64,000 bases of DNA from Flavobacterium humidisoli (GCF_023272795.1 NZ_CP096829.1:682001-746000), one strand, 5' to 3'; positions 9,541 through 18,696 are shown, counted from the stretch's first letter. The notes: generated by a model from the sequence alone, not told the origin. Numbers and translations: made by a program.

Positions 9541-9710
9541 GCCACGAAGGCACAAAGACACTAAGTTTTATTTTTAAAAACTGATTTAAGACACAAAAAA
9601 AAAAATTAAATAATACCACGAAGACACAAATTCAAAAAAAGTATTATTTATGTTTTTTAAGGACTTGAGCCTTAAAAAAAACAATCTTTGCGCCTTAGCG
9701 TCTTCGTGGC
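9541..9710. repeat. Inverted array of 'gccacgaag..' repeats upstream of the GxxExxY gene
   Basis: Copy A (9541-9565, GCCACGAAGGCACAAAGACA...) and copy B (9615-9630) read in one direction. Copy C (9686-9710) is their reverse complement, ending TCTTCGTGGC. A/B and C can therefore form a long hairpin immediately before the GxxExxY start. A further copy in copy C orientation lies just after the gene. Confidence 0.6.
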
Positions 9711-9724
9711 AAATACAAAATATT

Positions 9725-10120
9725 ATGCTCTCTGAAAGAACGGAAGAAATTGGAAAAATAATTGTAAACGCAGCTTTTAAAGTCCACAAACAACTTGGCC
9801 CCGGATTATTAGAAAGAGTCTATGAAATTTGTTTGGCGCATGAAATTACTAAGGTTGGTCTTGATGTAAAACGCCAAGTTGATATTCCGATTGTTTATGA
9901 TGGAATTGAATTTAGCGAAGGACTAAGATTAGATTTATTAATCGAAGATTCTATAATAATAGAAATAAAAGCAGTAGAACAAATAAATCCAGTTTGGGAA
10001 GCGCAAATTATAAGTCAGTTAAAATTACTAAACAAAGATTTAGGTTACTTAATTAATTTTAATGTGCCATTAATCAAAAGCGGTATCAGAAGATTTATAA
10101 ACACGAAAAGAGTATTTTAA
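9725..10120 (+). CDS. GxxExxY protein (PD-(D/E)XK nuclease-like)
   Basis: A 131-residue protein starting at the ATG at 9725 (MLSERTEEIG); an in-frame Met 75 bp upstream falls in repeat DNA and is rejected. The name-giving motif appears as GPGLLERVYEICL, followed by the RLDLLIEDSIIIEIKAVEQI segment that matches a PD-(D/E)XK nuclease core (D...E-I-K), and a C-terminal LGYLINFNVPLIKSGIRRFI. The family is small, widespread and often multicopy in Bacteroidota and Verrucomicrobia, with uncertain function. Here it is bracketed on both sides by repeats of one family, which suggests a mobile repeat-plus-nuclease unit. Confidence 0.85.
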   Translation: MLSERTEEIGKIIVNAAFKVHKQLGPGLLERVYEICLAHEITKVGLDVKRQVDIPIVYDGIEFSEGLRLDLLIEDSIIIEIKAVEQINPVWEAQIISQLKLLNKDLGYLINFNVPLIKSGIRRFINTKRVF

Positions 10121-10161
10121 AAAAATCAAATAAAAGCCTTAGAGGCAATTAAAAATAAAAA

Positions 10162-10186
10162 CTTTGCGCCTTCGCGTCTTAGTGGC
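10162..10186. repeat. Downstream copy of the 'ctttgcgcc..gtggc' repeat
   Basis: CTTTGCGCCTTCGCGTCTTA followed by GTGGC is in the same orientation as the copy at 9686-9710. It sits between the GxxExxY gene and rpoN. Confidence 0.55.
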
Positions 10187-10207
10187 TAAAAAAAGTAGTG
10201 CCTTATT

Positions 10208-11668
10208 ATGCTAAAGCAATTTTTAAATTTAAAATTATCCCAAAAATTATCTCCACAGCAAATTCAGCTGATGAAGTTAATTCAATTGCCTACGCAAGCT
10301 TTTGAACAGCGTTTATTAGAAGAAATGAACGAAAATCCAGCTCTGGAAGCTGGTAAAGAAGACGATTACGAAGCTGATGAATACGCTAATGAAGACTACG
10401 ACGATTATGATGATGCAGAATCTGACAGAATCGAAGCAGACGACATTAACATTGATGAATATCTAAGCGACGACGATATGCCTGATTACAAAACTCAGGT
10501 AAACAATTACAGTGACGATGAAGAACGCGAAACGCCTTTTGCGGCTCCCATCAGTTTTCATCAGGACTTAATCAATCAGTTGAATACTTTTATTTTGAAT
10601 GATGAAGAACGCGAAATCGCTGAATTCCTTGTTGGAAGTATTGATGATATGGGTTATATCCGTAGAAGTATTCCAGATATTGTAGACGACATGGCTTTCA
10701 CTCAGGGAATTTATACTGATGAAGCAATGGTCGAGAAAATGATGACGGTAATTCATGAGCTTGAACCTTCAGGTGTTGGAGCACGTGATTTGCAGGAATG
10801 TCTACTTCTTCAGTTAAAACATAAAACTCCAACTGAATATGTTGATTTAGCGATTGACATTATCGAAAATCAGTTTGATGCTTTTACGAAAAAACATTAC
10901 GATAAATTATTACAGAAATACAGCATTTCCAACGAACAGCTTAAAAAAGCAATTCACGAAATTGAACGTTTGAACCCAAAACCAGGCGGTTCTTTTACGG
11001 GAAACAATAAAGTTACAGAAAACATTGTTCCCGATTTTGCCATCAGAATTGTAGATGGCGAATTAGAACTGACCCTAAACGGAAGAAATGCTCCTTCTTT
11101 GCACGTTTCTAAAGATTATCAGGAAATGATGCAGACGTATAAAGAATCCCGTGATAAATCGACTGCGCAGAAAGATGCCGTTCAGTTTATCAAACAAAAA
11201 CTGGATTCTGCTAAATGGTTTATCGATGCCATCAGACAACGTCAGGAAACTCTTTTTGTAACCATGAATGCGATTATGCATTATCAAGAAGAATATTTCT
11301 TAGACGGCGATGAAACCAAACTAAAACCAATGATCTTAAAAGACATTGCTGATATGGTTGGTTTGGATATTTCTACGATTTCGCGTGTAGCCAACAGCAA
11401 ATATGTTGAAACGCCATATGGAACAAAACTGATTAAAGAGTTTTTCTCTGAAGCCATGAAAAATGATCAGGGAGAAGACGTTTCAACTTTAGAAATCAAA
11501 AAAATTCTTCAAAATACCATTGAAGAAGAAGATAAGAGAAAACCGCTTCCAGACGATCAATTGGCCGAAATCTTAAAAGAAAAAGGGTATCCGATTGCGA
11601 GAAGGACTATTGCAAAATATCGTGAACAGTTGGATATTCCAGTGGCGAGAATGAGAAAGAAAATTTAG
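10208..11668 (+). CDS. rpoN: RNA polymerase sigma-54 factor
   Basis: A 486-residue sigma-54. Region I is visible at residues 7-50 (LKLSQKLSPQQIQLMKLIQL, ending NENPALE). A strongly acidic region II spans about 53-110. The core-binding domain follows, then the -12-recognition helix-turn-helix near 390-415 (VGLDISTISRVANSKYVETP) and the RpoN box near 463-472 (ARRTIAKYRE), which reads the -24 element. Transcription by this factor needs an AAA+ activator; one is encoded at 36887-38242. A strong terminator hairpin lies downstream, so it appears monocistronic. Confidence 0.97.
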   Translation: MLKQFLNLKLSQKLSPQQIQLMKLIQLPTQAFEQRLLEEMNENPALEAGKEDDYEADEYANEDYDDYDDAESDRIEADDINIDEYLSDDDMPDYKTQVNNYSDDEERETPFAAPISFHQDLINQLNTFILNDEEREIAEFLVGSIDDMGYIRRSIPDIVDDMAFTQGIYTDEAMVEKMMTVIHELEPSGVGARDLQECLLLQLKHKTPTEYVDLAIDIIENQFDAFTKKHYDKLLQKYSISNEQLKKAIHEIERLNPKPGGSFTGNNKVTENIVPDFAIRIVDGELELTLNGRNAPSLHVSKDYQEMMQTYKESRDKSTAQKDAVQFIKQKLDSAKWFIDAIRQRQETLFVTMNAIMHYQEEYFLDGDETKLKPMILKDIADMVGLDISTISRVANSKYVETPYGTKLIKEFFSEAMKNDQGEDVSTLEIKKILQNTIEEEDKRKPLPDDQLAEILKEKGYPIARRTIAKYREQLDIPVARMRKKI

Positions 11669-11727
11669 GTTTTCATTTTTCCACCATTAAACATTAAGAA
11701 ATTAACTTTTTATAGCGAATAGCAAAC

Positions 11728-11760
11728 CTAACAGATTTTAAAAACCTGTTAGTTTTTTTT
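11728..11760 (+). terminator. Rho-independent terminator after rpoN
   Basis: CTAACAG at 11728-11734 pairs with CTGTTAG at 11746-11752, with an inner TTTT/AAAA extension, followed by a run of eight T. Confidence 0.75.
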
Positions 11761-11764
11761 ATTT

Positions 11765-11960
11765 ATTATTTCAAATGATGGTGAATTCGTTATTCCGCTA
11801 GGAATATTTGATCGGTAAAAAAAATTAACGTGCTGAATTGTGTTCCGTAGAAACACCTGTTTACGGAATTAACCTCAACAATAATTTGTCCGATAATCAA
11901 ACGTCCATCTACCGATGAGACATTCCTACGGAATGAAATATTGCTATTTCTTTTAAGCAA
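11765..11960. repeat. Intergenic DNA with short inverted repeats ('attccg/cggaat' family)
   Basis: The gap between rpoN and the next gene has no supportable ORF. It holds three small dyads: ATTCC-gcta-GGAAT (11792-11805), TTCCGTA...TACGGAA (11843-11868) and CATTCC-tac-GGAATG (11921-11935). They share the word TTCCGTA/TACGGAA and look like a degenerate palindromic repeat cluster. Confidence 0.5.
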
Positions 11961-11961
11961 C

Positions 11962-11994
11962 AAACCCGACAGGTTTTAAAAACCTGTCGGGTTT
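11962..11994. terminator. Bidirectional terminator hairpin
   Basis: AAACCCGACAGGTTTT pairs with AAAACCTGTCGGGTTT almost perfectly. It lies 22 bp past the stop of the minus-strand gene at 12017 and can also stop leftover rpoN transcripts. Confidence 0.75.
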
Positions 11995-12016
11995 AATACG
12001 TTTCTAAAACGCTAAA

Positions 12017-12436
12017 TTATTTATATTGATCTGGGAGTATCTTCACAGTAAACAAAAACACTTTCTTTTTGTCAGAGTAACTGTACACCAAAGAATAATC
12101 GTTTTCTCTAAAAACCTGCAGTCCAGGATTTGCTTTTGCCGTACTTAAAAGACTTTTTCTAATTTCTTCCTGAATTACACTGATTTCTGCAGTTTCTTTA
12201 ACTACCTTCAGCAAGGTTAAATTATATTGAACTGTTCTTTCTTGAGGCAAAGTGACACTGTCTAAACGAATTCCTTCCTGAATATTTAACGGACAGCTTT
12301 TATTGTATTTCGCAACTAGCTCTTTAACTTCAGTATTTACTTCATCTTCCTTCTCACCAAGATAAAACTGAAAATAAGCCACCAAAGCAACTGCAATTCC
12401 AATTAATATTAACAATAAACCAGTCGATTTTCTCAT
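12017..12436 (-). CDS. Hypothetical membrane-anchored protein
   Basis: A 139-residue protein with one N-terminal hydrophobic helix (about 6-26, LLLILIGIAVALVAYFQFYL) and a soluble remainder expected in the periplasm. No known domain was recognised. It contains a single Cys (SCPLNI) that is not in a lipobox. It lies downstream of tdk on the same strand with a 42-bp gap, so it is probably co-transcribed with the thymidine kinase gene. There is a terminator after it. Confidence 0.65.
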   Translation of the reverse strand: MRKSTGLLLILIGIAVALVAYFQFYLGEKEDEVNTEVKELVAKYNKSCPLNIQEGIRLDSVTLPQERTVQYNLTLLKVVKETAEISVIQEEIRKSLLSTAKANPGLQVFRENDYSLVYSYSDKKKVFLFTVKILPDQYK

Positions 12437-12478
12437 ATTTTGTAGTATTTTATTAAGGCTTATACAAGGAAAATAAAT

Positions 12479-13069
12479 CTATTTTTCCTGATTTTTTTTC
12501 ATGGCGTTAAAATACGCTGCACGGCTAAGTGGCTCGTATTCTTCGGTTTCGCCAAGCATTACCAATTTATCATTAGCGGTTTTTCTAAAACTATAATTTG
12601 CTAAGTTACCAGTTCTGGTGCAAACCGCATGAACTTTCGTTACATATTCGGCAGTTGCCATAAGTCCTGGCATTGGTCCAAACGGATTTCCTTTAAAATC
12701 CATATCCAATCCAGCCACAATTACTCGGATTCCCTGATTAGCCAAATCGTTACATACGGTAATAATTTCGTCATCAAAGAACTGAGCTTCGTCAATACCA
12801 ATCACATCACAGCCTTGTGCCAAAATTAAAATATTAGCCGCTGCAGGAACTGGCGTAGAACGAATTTCGTTGGCATCGTGAGACACGACCATTTCGTCAT
12901 GATAACGGGTATCAATAGCGGGTTTAAAAATTTCGACTCTTTGTTTGGCAAATTGGGCGCGCTTTAATCTTCGGATCAGCTCTTCGGTTTTACCCGAAAA
13001 CATTGATCCACAAATAACTTCAATCCAACCAAATTGTTCTTTGTGATTTACTGTATTTTCGAGAAACAT
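12479..13069 (-). CDS. tdk: Thymidine kinase (type II)
   Basis: A salvage enzyme that phosphorylates thymidine with ATP. The start at 13069 ([14 protein letters not shown]) is preferred; a longer frame adds 31 residues with no family character. It has a P-loop ([20 protein letters not shown]), the catalytic/Walker-B DEAQFFDD, and a C-terminal lasso region ([16 protein letters not shown]). The zinc-ribbon cysteines of typical type II enzymes are mostly missing: the usual CxxC reads CTRT, and the C-terminal Cys pair region reads PLSRAAYF. The kinase core is intact, so it is probably active. It precedes a small membrane-anchored gene on the same strand. Confidence 0.93.
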   Translation of the reverse strand: MFLENTVNHKEQFGWIEVICGSMFSGKTEELIRRLKRAQFAKQRVEIFKPAIDTRYHDEMVVSHDANEIRSTPVPAAANILILAQGCDVIGIDEAQFFDDEIITVCNDLANQGIRVIVAGLDMDFKGNPFGPMPGLMATAEYVTKVHAVCTRTGNLANYSFRKTANDKLVMLGETEEYEPLSRAAYFNAMKKNQEK

Positions 13070-13305
13070 TTTGTATTTTTCTACCTTTAAAAATGAATAG
13101 TTTTTATTACTTTGTACTGGCAATAAATTGATGTAAAAATGTACTGTTTTACATTTTTTCAAAAGTAGAAAATTTTTATCAAACCTTAAATTCGCGAAAG
13201 CTTATTAACAGAAATAAAAAATTATCTTTTGAATTTACTTGAGAATAGAGACATTCAGACATCAAATACACTAAAATACCTTATTCACTATAATTTTCAA
13301 CAGTT

Positions 13306-14373
13306 ATGAAAAAAAAATTGGAAGCTGATTTAATTAGCATTGCACATCGAATTTTAAAACTTAAAAACAAATCCGATATCAATCAATTGTATCTTGAAAC
13401 TCAGAAATTATACGAGAAATTAGCGGTATTAAAATTTGTCGAAGAGAACTTTGACGCCGCAAAACCAACAATTGGGCAAAGTGATATTGTTTCAGAATTA
13501 GAAACGATTTTTGATAAAGAAGAAGATATGGTTCCTGCCATAATTGAACTTGAAGCTCCAGCGGAAGAAAAAGTTATTGCACTTGAAGAATCTTATGAAA
13601 CTGAAATTTCAGAAGAACAACCAGCAGAAATTGTTGAGGCTCCTGAACCGCTCATTGAAACAGAAGAGCCAGTAATCGAAGAAACTGTTGAACCAATTTC
13701 TGCAGAAATTGAAACACCAATTATTGCGGAAACTGCAGAACCAGTTTCTGAAAAAGTAATTGAACCAGAAATTGAGATCGAAGAAACTAAAAATCCTGTT
13801 GAAGAACTTTCGTTTACGACTGTGAATGAATTAAACCCAATTCCAGATTTTAAACCTGCTTTCGAATTAGAAACAGAGGCAATAAAAGAAGAGATTAAGG
13901 AAGAAATCAAAGAAGAGCCAAAAGCTGAGACCCCTGCGCAGCCAACAATTTTATTTGAAGATTTTGGCATTAATTACGCCGATGCACAATTTGTAAAAGT
14001 AGATAGCTTTGAAGCTGTTTCTCCAGTTAAGACTCCTTCAATTAGCGATTTTAAAGAAGAAAAGAAGGAAGAGAAAAAAGTGGAAACAGCTATTCTAGAA
14101 ACTCCTGTACAGCCAAAATCGGTAAGCTTAAATGAGAAGTTGGCAAGAGGTTTTCATATTGATTTGAATGACAGAATTGCTTTTACTAAAAATCTTTTTG
14201 GAAATAGCACAGAAGATTACAGCCGTGTTTTAAACCAATTAATGACTTTTGATTCTTATAGCGAAGCAAAAGAGTTTATCGAAAACATGGTAAAACCAGA
14301 TTATAATAATTGGGAAGGAAAAGACGATTACGCAGAGCGTTTTATGGGAATTATCGAGAAAAAATTTTCTTAA
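13306..14373 (+). CDS. Hypothetical acidic Glu/Pro-rich protein
   Basis: A 355-residue protein in three parts. A helical N-terminus (1-75, KKLEADLISIAHRILKLKNK) comes first. A long low-complexity Glu/Pro/Ile-rich linker (about 75-250) follows, with repeated IEE/EEP/IAETAEP units. A conserved-looking C-terminal helical domain (about 265-355) ends the protein (LARGFHIDLNDRIAFTKNLF, then MVKPDYNNWEGKDDYAERFM). Proteins with this arrangement are common beside rsmI in Flavobacteriia, but I know no function. The linker suggests a tether between two small domains. The gap to rsmI is 45 bp on the same strand, so co-transcription is likely. Confidence 0.8.
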   Translation: MKKKLEADLISIAHRILKLKNKSDINQLYLETQKLYEKLAVLKFVEENFDAAKPTIGQSDIVSELETIFDKEEDMVPAIIELEAPAEEKVIALEESYETEISEEQPAEIVEAPEPLIETEEPVIEETVEPISAEIETPIIAETAEPVSEKVIEPEIEIEETKNPVEELSFTTVNELNPIPDFKPAFELETEAIKEEIKEEIKEEPKAETPAQPTILFEDFGINYADAQFVKVDSFEAVSPVKTPSISDFKEEKKEEKKVETAILETPVQPKSVSLNEKLARGFHIDLNDRIAFTKNLFGNSTEDYSRVLNQLMTFDSYSEAKEFIENMVKPDYNNWEGKDDYAERFMGIIEKKFS

Positions 14374-14418
14374 AGACATTTTCCCATCTCACATTTTACA
14401 TTTCACGAATAAAAAACT

Positions 14419-15138
14419 ATGTCAAAATTATATATCGTTCCAACGCCAATTGGCAATCTTGAAGACATGACTTTTAGAGCCATTCGGGTTTTGAAAGAAG
14501 TCGATTTGATTTTGGCGGAAGATACAAGAACAAGCGGCAAACTCTTGAAGCATTTTGAAATTGGCACGCACATGCACAGCCATCATATGCACAACGAACA
14601 CAAAACAACCGAAAACTTAATTGCACGTTTGAAAGCTGGCGAAACTATCGCTTTAATTTCAGACGCAGGAACTCCGGCAATTTCAGATCCCGGATTTTTA
14701 TTGACTCGCGCTTGTGTCGAAAATAAAATTGAAGTGGAATGTCTTCCTGGCGCAACTGCTTTTGTTCCCGCGCTTGTAAATAGTGGGCTTCCAAATGACA
14801 AATTTGTTTTTGAAGGATTTCTGCCTGATAAAAAAGGGCGTCAAACTCGTTTTTTGGCTTTGGCCGAAGAAACCCGAACAATGATTTTATACGTTTCGCC
14901 ACATAAACTCGTTAAAACGTTAGCCGAATTTATACAATATTTTGGAGAAGACAGACAAGTTTGCGTTTCGCGAGAATTATCAAAAATGCACGAAGAAAAT
15001 GTTCGCGGAACCGCAAAAGAAGTTTTAGCACATTTTGAAAAAACAGCACCACGCGGCGAAATTGTCGTAGTCGTTGCCGGAAAAACAATAACAAAAGAAC
15101 CTAAGAAAAGTAAGTTTTCTAAGGATGAAGAAGAATAA
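14419..15138 (+). CDS. rsmI: 16S rRNA (cytidine(1402)-2'-O)-methyltransferase
   Basis: A 239-residue SAM-dependent tetrapyrrole-methylase-fold enzyme that 2'-O-methylates C1402 in the decoding centre of 16S rRNA. Diagnostic stretches are LYIVPTPIGNLEDMTFRAIR at the N-terminus, LAEDTRTSGKLLKHF, the SAM-binding ISDAGTPAISDPG, PGATAFVPALVNSGLP, and FEGFLPDKKGRQTRF. The C-terminus is short and basic. It follows the acidic hypothetical gene. An inverted repeat follows downstream. Confidence 0.96.
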   Translation: MSKLYIVPTPIGNLEDMTFRAIRVLKEVDLILAEDTRTSGKLLKHFEIGTHMHSHHMHNEHKTTENLIARLKAGETIALISDAGTPAISDPGFLLTRACVENKIEVECLPGATAFVPALVNSGLPNDKFVFEGFLPDKKGRQTRFLALAEETRTMILYVSPHKLVKTLAEFIQYFGEDRQVCVSRELSKMHEENVRGTAKEVLAHFEKTAPRGEIVVVVAGKTITKEPKKSKFSKDEEE

Positions 15139-15148
15139 AATAATATTA

Positions 15149-15214
15149 GCCACAGATTAAAATGATTGTCACAGATTTTTTTTAAAATCCTTTCTAATTC
15201 TTTTAATCTGTGGC
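15149..15214. repeat. Perfect 14-bp inverted repeat ('gccacagatt' family)
   Basis: GCCACAGATTAAAA at 15149-15162 is the exact reverse complement of TTTTAATCTGTGGC at 15201-15214. A further partial copy (GTCACAGATTT) lies between them. This is an intergenic repeat element that could also act as a terminator for rsmI. Confidence 0.65.
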
Positions 15215-15232
15215 AAAAAAACAACTATTATC

Positions 15233-15577
15233 ATGAGCATACAAGCCTTTTTAGAAAAAGTAAAACAAACTCCAACTCAAATCACATTTCCCGAAACCAT
15301 TGCAGTAATCGAGGAAAATTACAATTTTACCCCAACCGCTTTTCAAAACGGAACACAGCATAACGCAGCTGGAGAAAACTCAGGTTCTTGTAAATTATTT
15401 TCTTTCGCAAAATTGCAGAATTTAAGTAAAGAAGAAACTCTAGCATGCTTTGGAGCTTTTTATTTTGAAGAAGTTTTAGGTGATCCAAACGGAACCAATC
15501 ACCAAAACATTAGAAACTTCATCAACTTAGGCTGGGACGGAATTCAGTTTGAAGGAAATGCTTTAGAAGCGAAATAA
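15233..15577 (+). CDS. HopJ-type protein
   Basis: A 114-residue protein matching the small HopJ family throughout (FLEKVKQTPTQITFPETIAV, YNFTPTAFQNG, GAFYFEEVLGDPNGTNHQNI). The family is named after a Pseudomonas type III effector, but most members, including flavobacterial ones, are housekeeping-like proteins of unknown function in species without that secretion system, so an effector role is not implied. It ends 81 bp before recJ on the same strand; that gap contains only an 'aatctaaaatc' word repeat. Confidence 0.85.
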   Translation: MSIQAFLEKVKQTPTQITFPETIAVIEENYNFTPTAFQNGTQHNAAGENSGSCKLFSFAKLQNLSKEETLACFGAFYFEEVLGDPNGTNHQNIRNFINLGWDGIQFEGNALEAK

Positions 15578-15594
15578 TTATCTAAGATTTTCGA

Positions 15595-15655
15595 TTAACG
15601 ATTTTTAATTTCAGAAATCAACAATCTAAAATCTACACTCTAAAATCTAAAATCA
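15595..15655. repeat. 'aatctaaaatc' word repeat
   Basis: A short array of CTAAAATCTA-like words ends immediately before the recJ start. The same family occurs at about 41690-41775 before accB. Confidence 0.45.
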
Positions 15656-15658
15656 ACA

Positions 15659-17362
15659 ATGCGTTGGACTTTAAAACCAAGACCTTCTGAAGATAAAATC
15701 AAGCATTTAGCAGAGGCTTTAAATGTTGAAGATTTTGTCGCAACCCTTTTGATTCAGCGCGGCATTGAAACTTTTGAAGATGCAAAGAACTTCTTTCGCC
15801 CTTCATTAGAACATTTGCACGATCCGTATTTGATGAAGGATATGGATAAGGCCGTTGTCCGAATCGAACAAGCCATTCAGAACGAAGAAAACATCTTAGT
15901 TTTTGGCGATTATGATGTTGATGGTACAACAGCAGTTTCTTTGGTTTCTTCTTATTTAAAATCACATTATCCAAACATTGCCACATATATTCCAGATCGT
16001 TATGATGAAGGATATGGCATCTCATATAAAGGAATTGATTACGCAGACGATAACGGAATTTCTTTAATTATTGCTCTAGACTGCGGCATCAAATCAATCG
16101 ATCATATCGCTTACGCGAAAGCAAAAAATATCGACTTTATTGTTTGCGATCACCACCGTCCTGGAGAATTTCTTCCTGACGCTATAGCTGTTCTTGATCC
16201 GAAAAGAGAGGACTGCTCGTACCCTTACGACGAATTGTGCGGTTGTGGAGTTGGTTTTAAATTGATTCAAGCTTTAGGACAAAATCGAAATGAAACGATA
16301 GAAGATTTAGTTCCGTATTTAGATTTGGTCGCTACTGCAATTGCTGCCGATATTGTTCCTATTACAGGAGAAAATCGTGTTTTAGCACATTTCGGATTAA
16401 AAGTTATTAATAGCGAACCAAGACCCGGAATTAAAGCTTTAACACATCAGGTAAAAAAGAAAGTTCTCGATATTACCGATGTTGTTTTTATTATTTCGCC
16501 AAGAATTAATGCGGCCGGAAGAATCAAACACGGAAATCACGCCGTTGAATTATTGACTGAGTTTAATTTTGAGCAAGCACAGCAATTTGCCTCGGAAATT
16601 GAGCAATACAACGCAGACCGAAAAGATTTAGATAAAAAAATCACCAAAGAAGCTTTTCAGCAAATAATACAGAATAAAGAAGAAGAACGTTTTTCGACTG
16701 TCGTTTTTCAAGAAGACTGGCACAAAGGTGTAATCGGAATTGTAGCTTCGAGATTGATTGAAACGTATTATCGTCCGACTTTGGTTTTTACTAAAAGCGG
16801 TGACAAATATGCGGCTTCTGCCCGATCTGTAAAAGGTTTTGATGTTTACAATGCTTTAGACGCCTGCGCCGAACATTTGGAACAATTTGGAGGCCACATG
16901 TACGCTGCAGGAATGACTTTAAAAGCAGAAAACTATCAAACTTTTAAGGATGCCTTCGAAAAACAGGTTTCTGAAACTATTTTACCCGAAATGCTTACTC
17001 CAGAAATTGAAATCGATGCCGAAATTAATTTCTCTGATATAACACCCAAATTAATTCGAATTTTAAAACAATTCGAACCTTTTGGCCCTCAGAATATGAC
17101 GCCTGTTTTTATGACTGAAAATGCTATTGATACAGGTTACGCTAAAACTTTAGGTGCAGAAGAAGAACATTTAAGGCTTTTTGCCAAACAAAACAACTCA
17201 GACGGAATCGCTGCAATTGGTTTCGGATTAGGAAAAAAATTAAACATTGTAAAAAATCAAAATCCGTTTCAGTTGGCATACTGCATTGCCGAAAACGAAT
17301 GGAACGGAACTGTTTCAACACAGCTTATGCTGAAAGACATTAAAACAAATGGAAGAAATTAA
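15659..17362 (+). CDS. recJ: Single-stranded-DNA-specific 5'-3' exonuclease
   Basis: A 567-residue DHH-family nuclease of recombination and mismatch repair. The N-terminal DHH domain carries VFGDYDVDGTTAVSL (motif I), ALDCGIKS, and VCDHHRPGE (the DHH motif). The DHHA1 domain carries SARSVKGFDVYNAL and EQFGGHMYAAGMTL (the GGH motif). A C-terminal OB-like domain follows (FEPFGPQNMTPVF). The length equals that of canonical bacterial RecJ. It overlaps the following MFS transporter gene by 14 bp, so the two are translationally linked although their roles appear unrelated. Confidence 0.97.
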   Translation: MRWTLKPRPSEDKIKHLAEALNVEDFVATLLIQRGIETFEDAKNFFRPSLEHLHDPYLMKDMDKAVVRIEQAIQNEENILVFGDYDVDGTTAVSLVSSYLKSHYPNIATYIPDRYDEGYGISYKGIDYADDNGISLIIALDCGIKSIDHIAYAKAKNIDFIVCDHHRPGEFLPDAIAVLDPKREDCSYPYDELCGCGVGFKLIQALGQNRNETIEDLVPYLDLVATAIAADIVPITGENRVLAHFGLKVINSEPRPGIKALTHQVKKKVLDITDVVFIISPRINAAGRIKHGNHAVELLTEFNFEQAQQFASEIEQYNADRKDLDKKITKEAFQQIIQNKEEERFSTVVFQEDWHKGVIGIVASRLIETYYRPTLVFTKSGDKYAASARSVKGFDVYNALDACAEHLEQFGGHMYAAGMTLKAENYQTFKDAFEKQVSETILPEMLTPEIEIDAEINFSDITPKLIRILKQFEPFGPQNMTPVFMTENAIDTGYAKTLGAEEEHLRLFAKQNNSDGIAAIGFGLGKKLNIVKNQNPFQLAYCIAENEWNGTVSTQLMLKDIKTNGRN

Positions 17363-18632
17363 ATCCAATAAGCCCGATCCCTATCAGGCACTTCGATATA
17401 AAGAATTCAACGTATTTTTATTATTGCGTTTTGCAATGGTTTTTGCCTGGTCAATGCAGTTTATCGTAATTGAATGGGAAGTTTATAGTTTAACCAAAAA
17501 CCCACTTTCTTTAGGAATTATTGGTTTAATGGAAATTATTCCTGCCGTTTCAATGTCACTCTTTGCTGGACATATTGTCGATCAAAGAGAAAAGAAAAGT
17601 TTATTGGTAAAGTGTATTTTAGGATTTTCAGTAATTAGCTTTGGGCTTTTCTTATTGACTTGGCCAAAAGTAGTTGGAGGCTGGTCTACACATGTTATTT
17701 TGTATTCGATTTACGCTTTAGTCTTTTTTGGCGGAATCGTCCGTTCCTTTATGGGACCAACTATTTTCTCTCTTTTATCATTGATCATTCCTAAAAAAGC
17801 ATATCCAAATGCTGCCACTTGGAGTAGTTCGGTTTGGCAGATTGGAGCCGTTATGGGACCTGCACTAGCTGGATTCTCTATTAATTGGATTGGTGTTCAC
17901 TGGTCAATGTGTTTGGTTTTTGGATTTTCAATTCTTTCGTTAATTGCCTTATCTCAAATCAGCCAAAAACCGATTGTAAATCCGAAAATGGGAGAATCTA
18001 TGAAAGACAGTCTTATGGAGGGTATAACTTTTGTATTTAAAAATAAAATTGTTTTGGGTGCACTTTCACTCGATATGATTGCTGTTCTTTTTGGAGGTGC
18101 CGTTGCATTATTGCCCGTTTTTGCTCAGGACATCTTGAAAGTAGGTTCTGAAGGTTTCGGAATTTTAAGAGCCGCTCCTGCTGTAGGTGCTTTTATCACG
18201 ATGCTCGTTTCTGCTTATGTGCCGTTGTATGAAAATGCAGGAAAGAAACTTTTAATTGCCATCTTTGTTTTTGGTTTATCCATTATCTTGTTTGGATTGT
18301 CTACTTATTTCTGGCTTTCTGTTTTCGCCTTATTTTTAAGCGGATTGGCAGATGGAATTTCAGTAGTAATCCGTCAGACTATTTTACAGCTTAAAACCCC
18401 TGATCATATGCGCGGACGCGTGGGTGCTGTAAACTCAATTTTTGTTGGATCTTCTAATGAATTAGGTGCTTTTGAAAGTGGCGCAACGGCTAAATTGATG
18501 GGAGCAGTTACTTCTGTTGTTTTTGGAGGAAGTGTTACGCTCTTAACCGTAGTTTTTACTGCACTAAAATCGCCTACATTTAGAAATCTGGATCTGAAAA
18601 GAGATATGGATGAACATCATAAATTGGAGTAA
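17349..18632 (+). CDS. MFS transporter (12 TM, MFS_3/EntS-like)
   Basis: A 427-residue transporter with twelve predicted helices. The cytoplasmic loop 2-3 motif appears as GHIVDQREKKSLLVKC (the MFS G-x-x-x-D-R/Q-x-x-R/K-K signature), and the second half carries the related loop LKTPDHMRGRVGAVNSIFVG. This type is close to the enterobactin-exporter-like MFS_3 group. The substrate is unknown. It starts inside the recJ 3' end and is followed by a repeat-rich gap, so it closes the recJ transcription unit. Confidence 0.87.
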   Translation: MEEIKSNKPDPYQALRYKEFNVFLLLRFAMVFAWSMQFIVIEWEVYSLTKNPLSLGIIGLMEIIPAVSMSLFAGHIVDQREKKSLLVKCILGFSVISFGLFLLTWPKVVGGWSTHVILYSIYALVFFGGIVRSFMGPTIFSLLSLIIPKKAYPNAATWSSSVWQIGAVMGPALAGFSINWIGVHWSMCLVFGFSILSLIALSQISQKPIVNPKMGESMKDSLMEGITFVFKNKIVLGALSLDMIAVLFGGAVALLPVFAQDILKVGSEGFGILRAAPAVGAFITMLVSAYVPLYENAGKKLLIAIFVFGLSIILFGLSTYFWLSVFALFLSGLADGISVVIRQTILQLKTPDHMRGRVGAVNSIFVGSSNELGAFESGATAKLMGAVTSVVFGGSVTLLTVVFTALKSPTFRNLDLKRDMDEHHKLE

Positions 18633-18696
18633 ATAATTAAACCATATAAGGCATATAAGTTTAACCGTTGGATGCAATTTTAATTTGAATAAAATA

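Noticed and set aside
13070..13162. Extra 31 residues at the thymidine kinase N-terminus
   Set aside because: They show no family similarity and the Met at 13069 fits the usual length.
15233..15577. Type III secretion effector role for the HopJ-like protein
   Set aside because: No secretion apparatus is present, and the family is widespread in non-pathogens; the name is historical.
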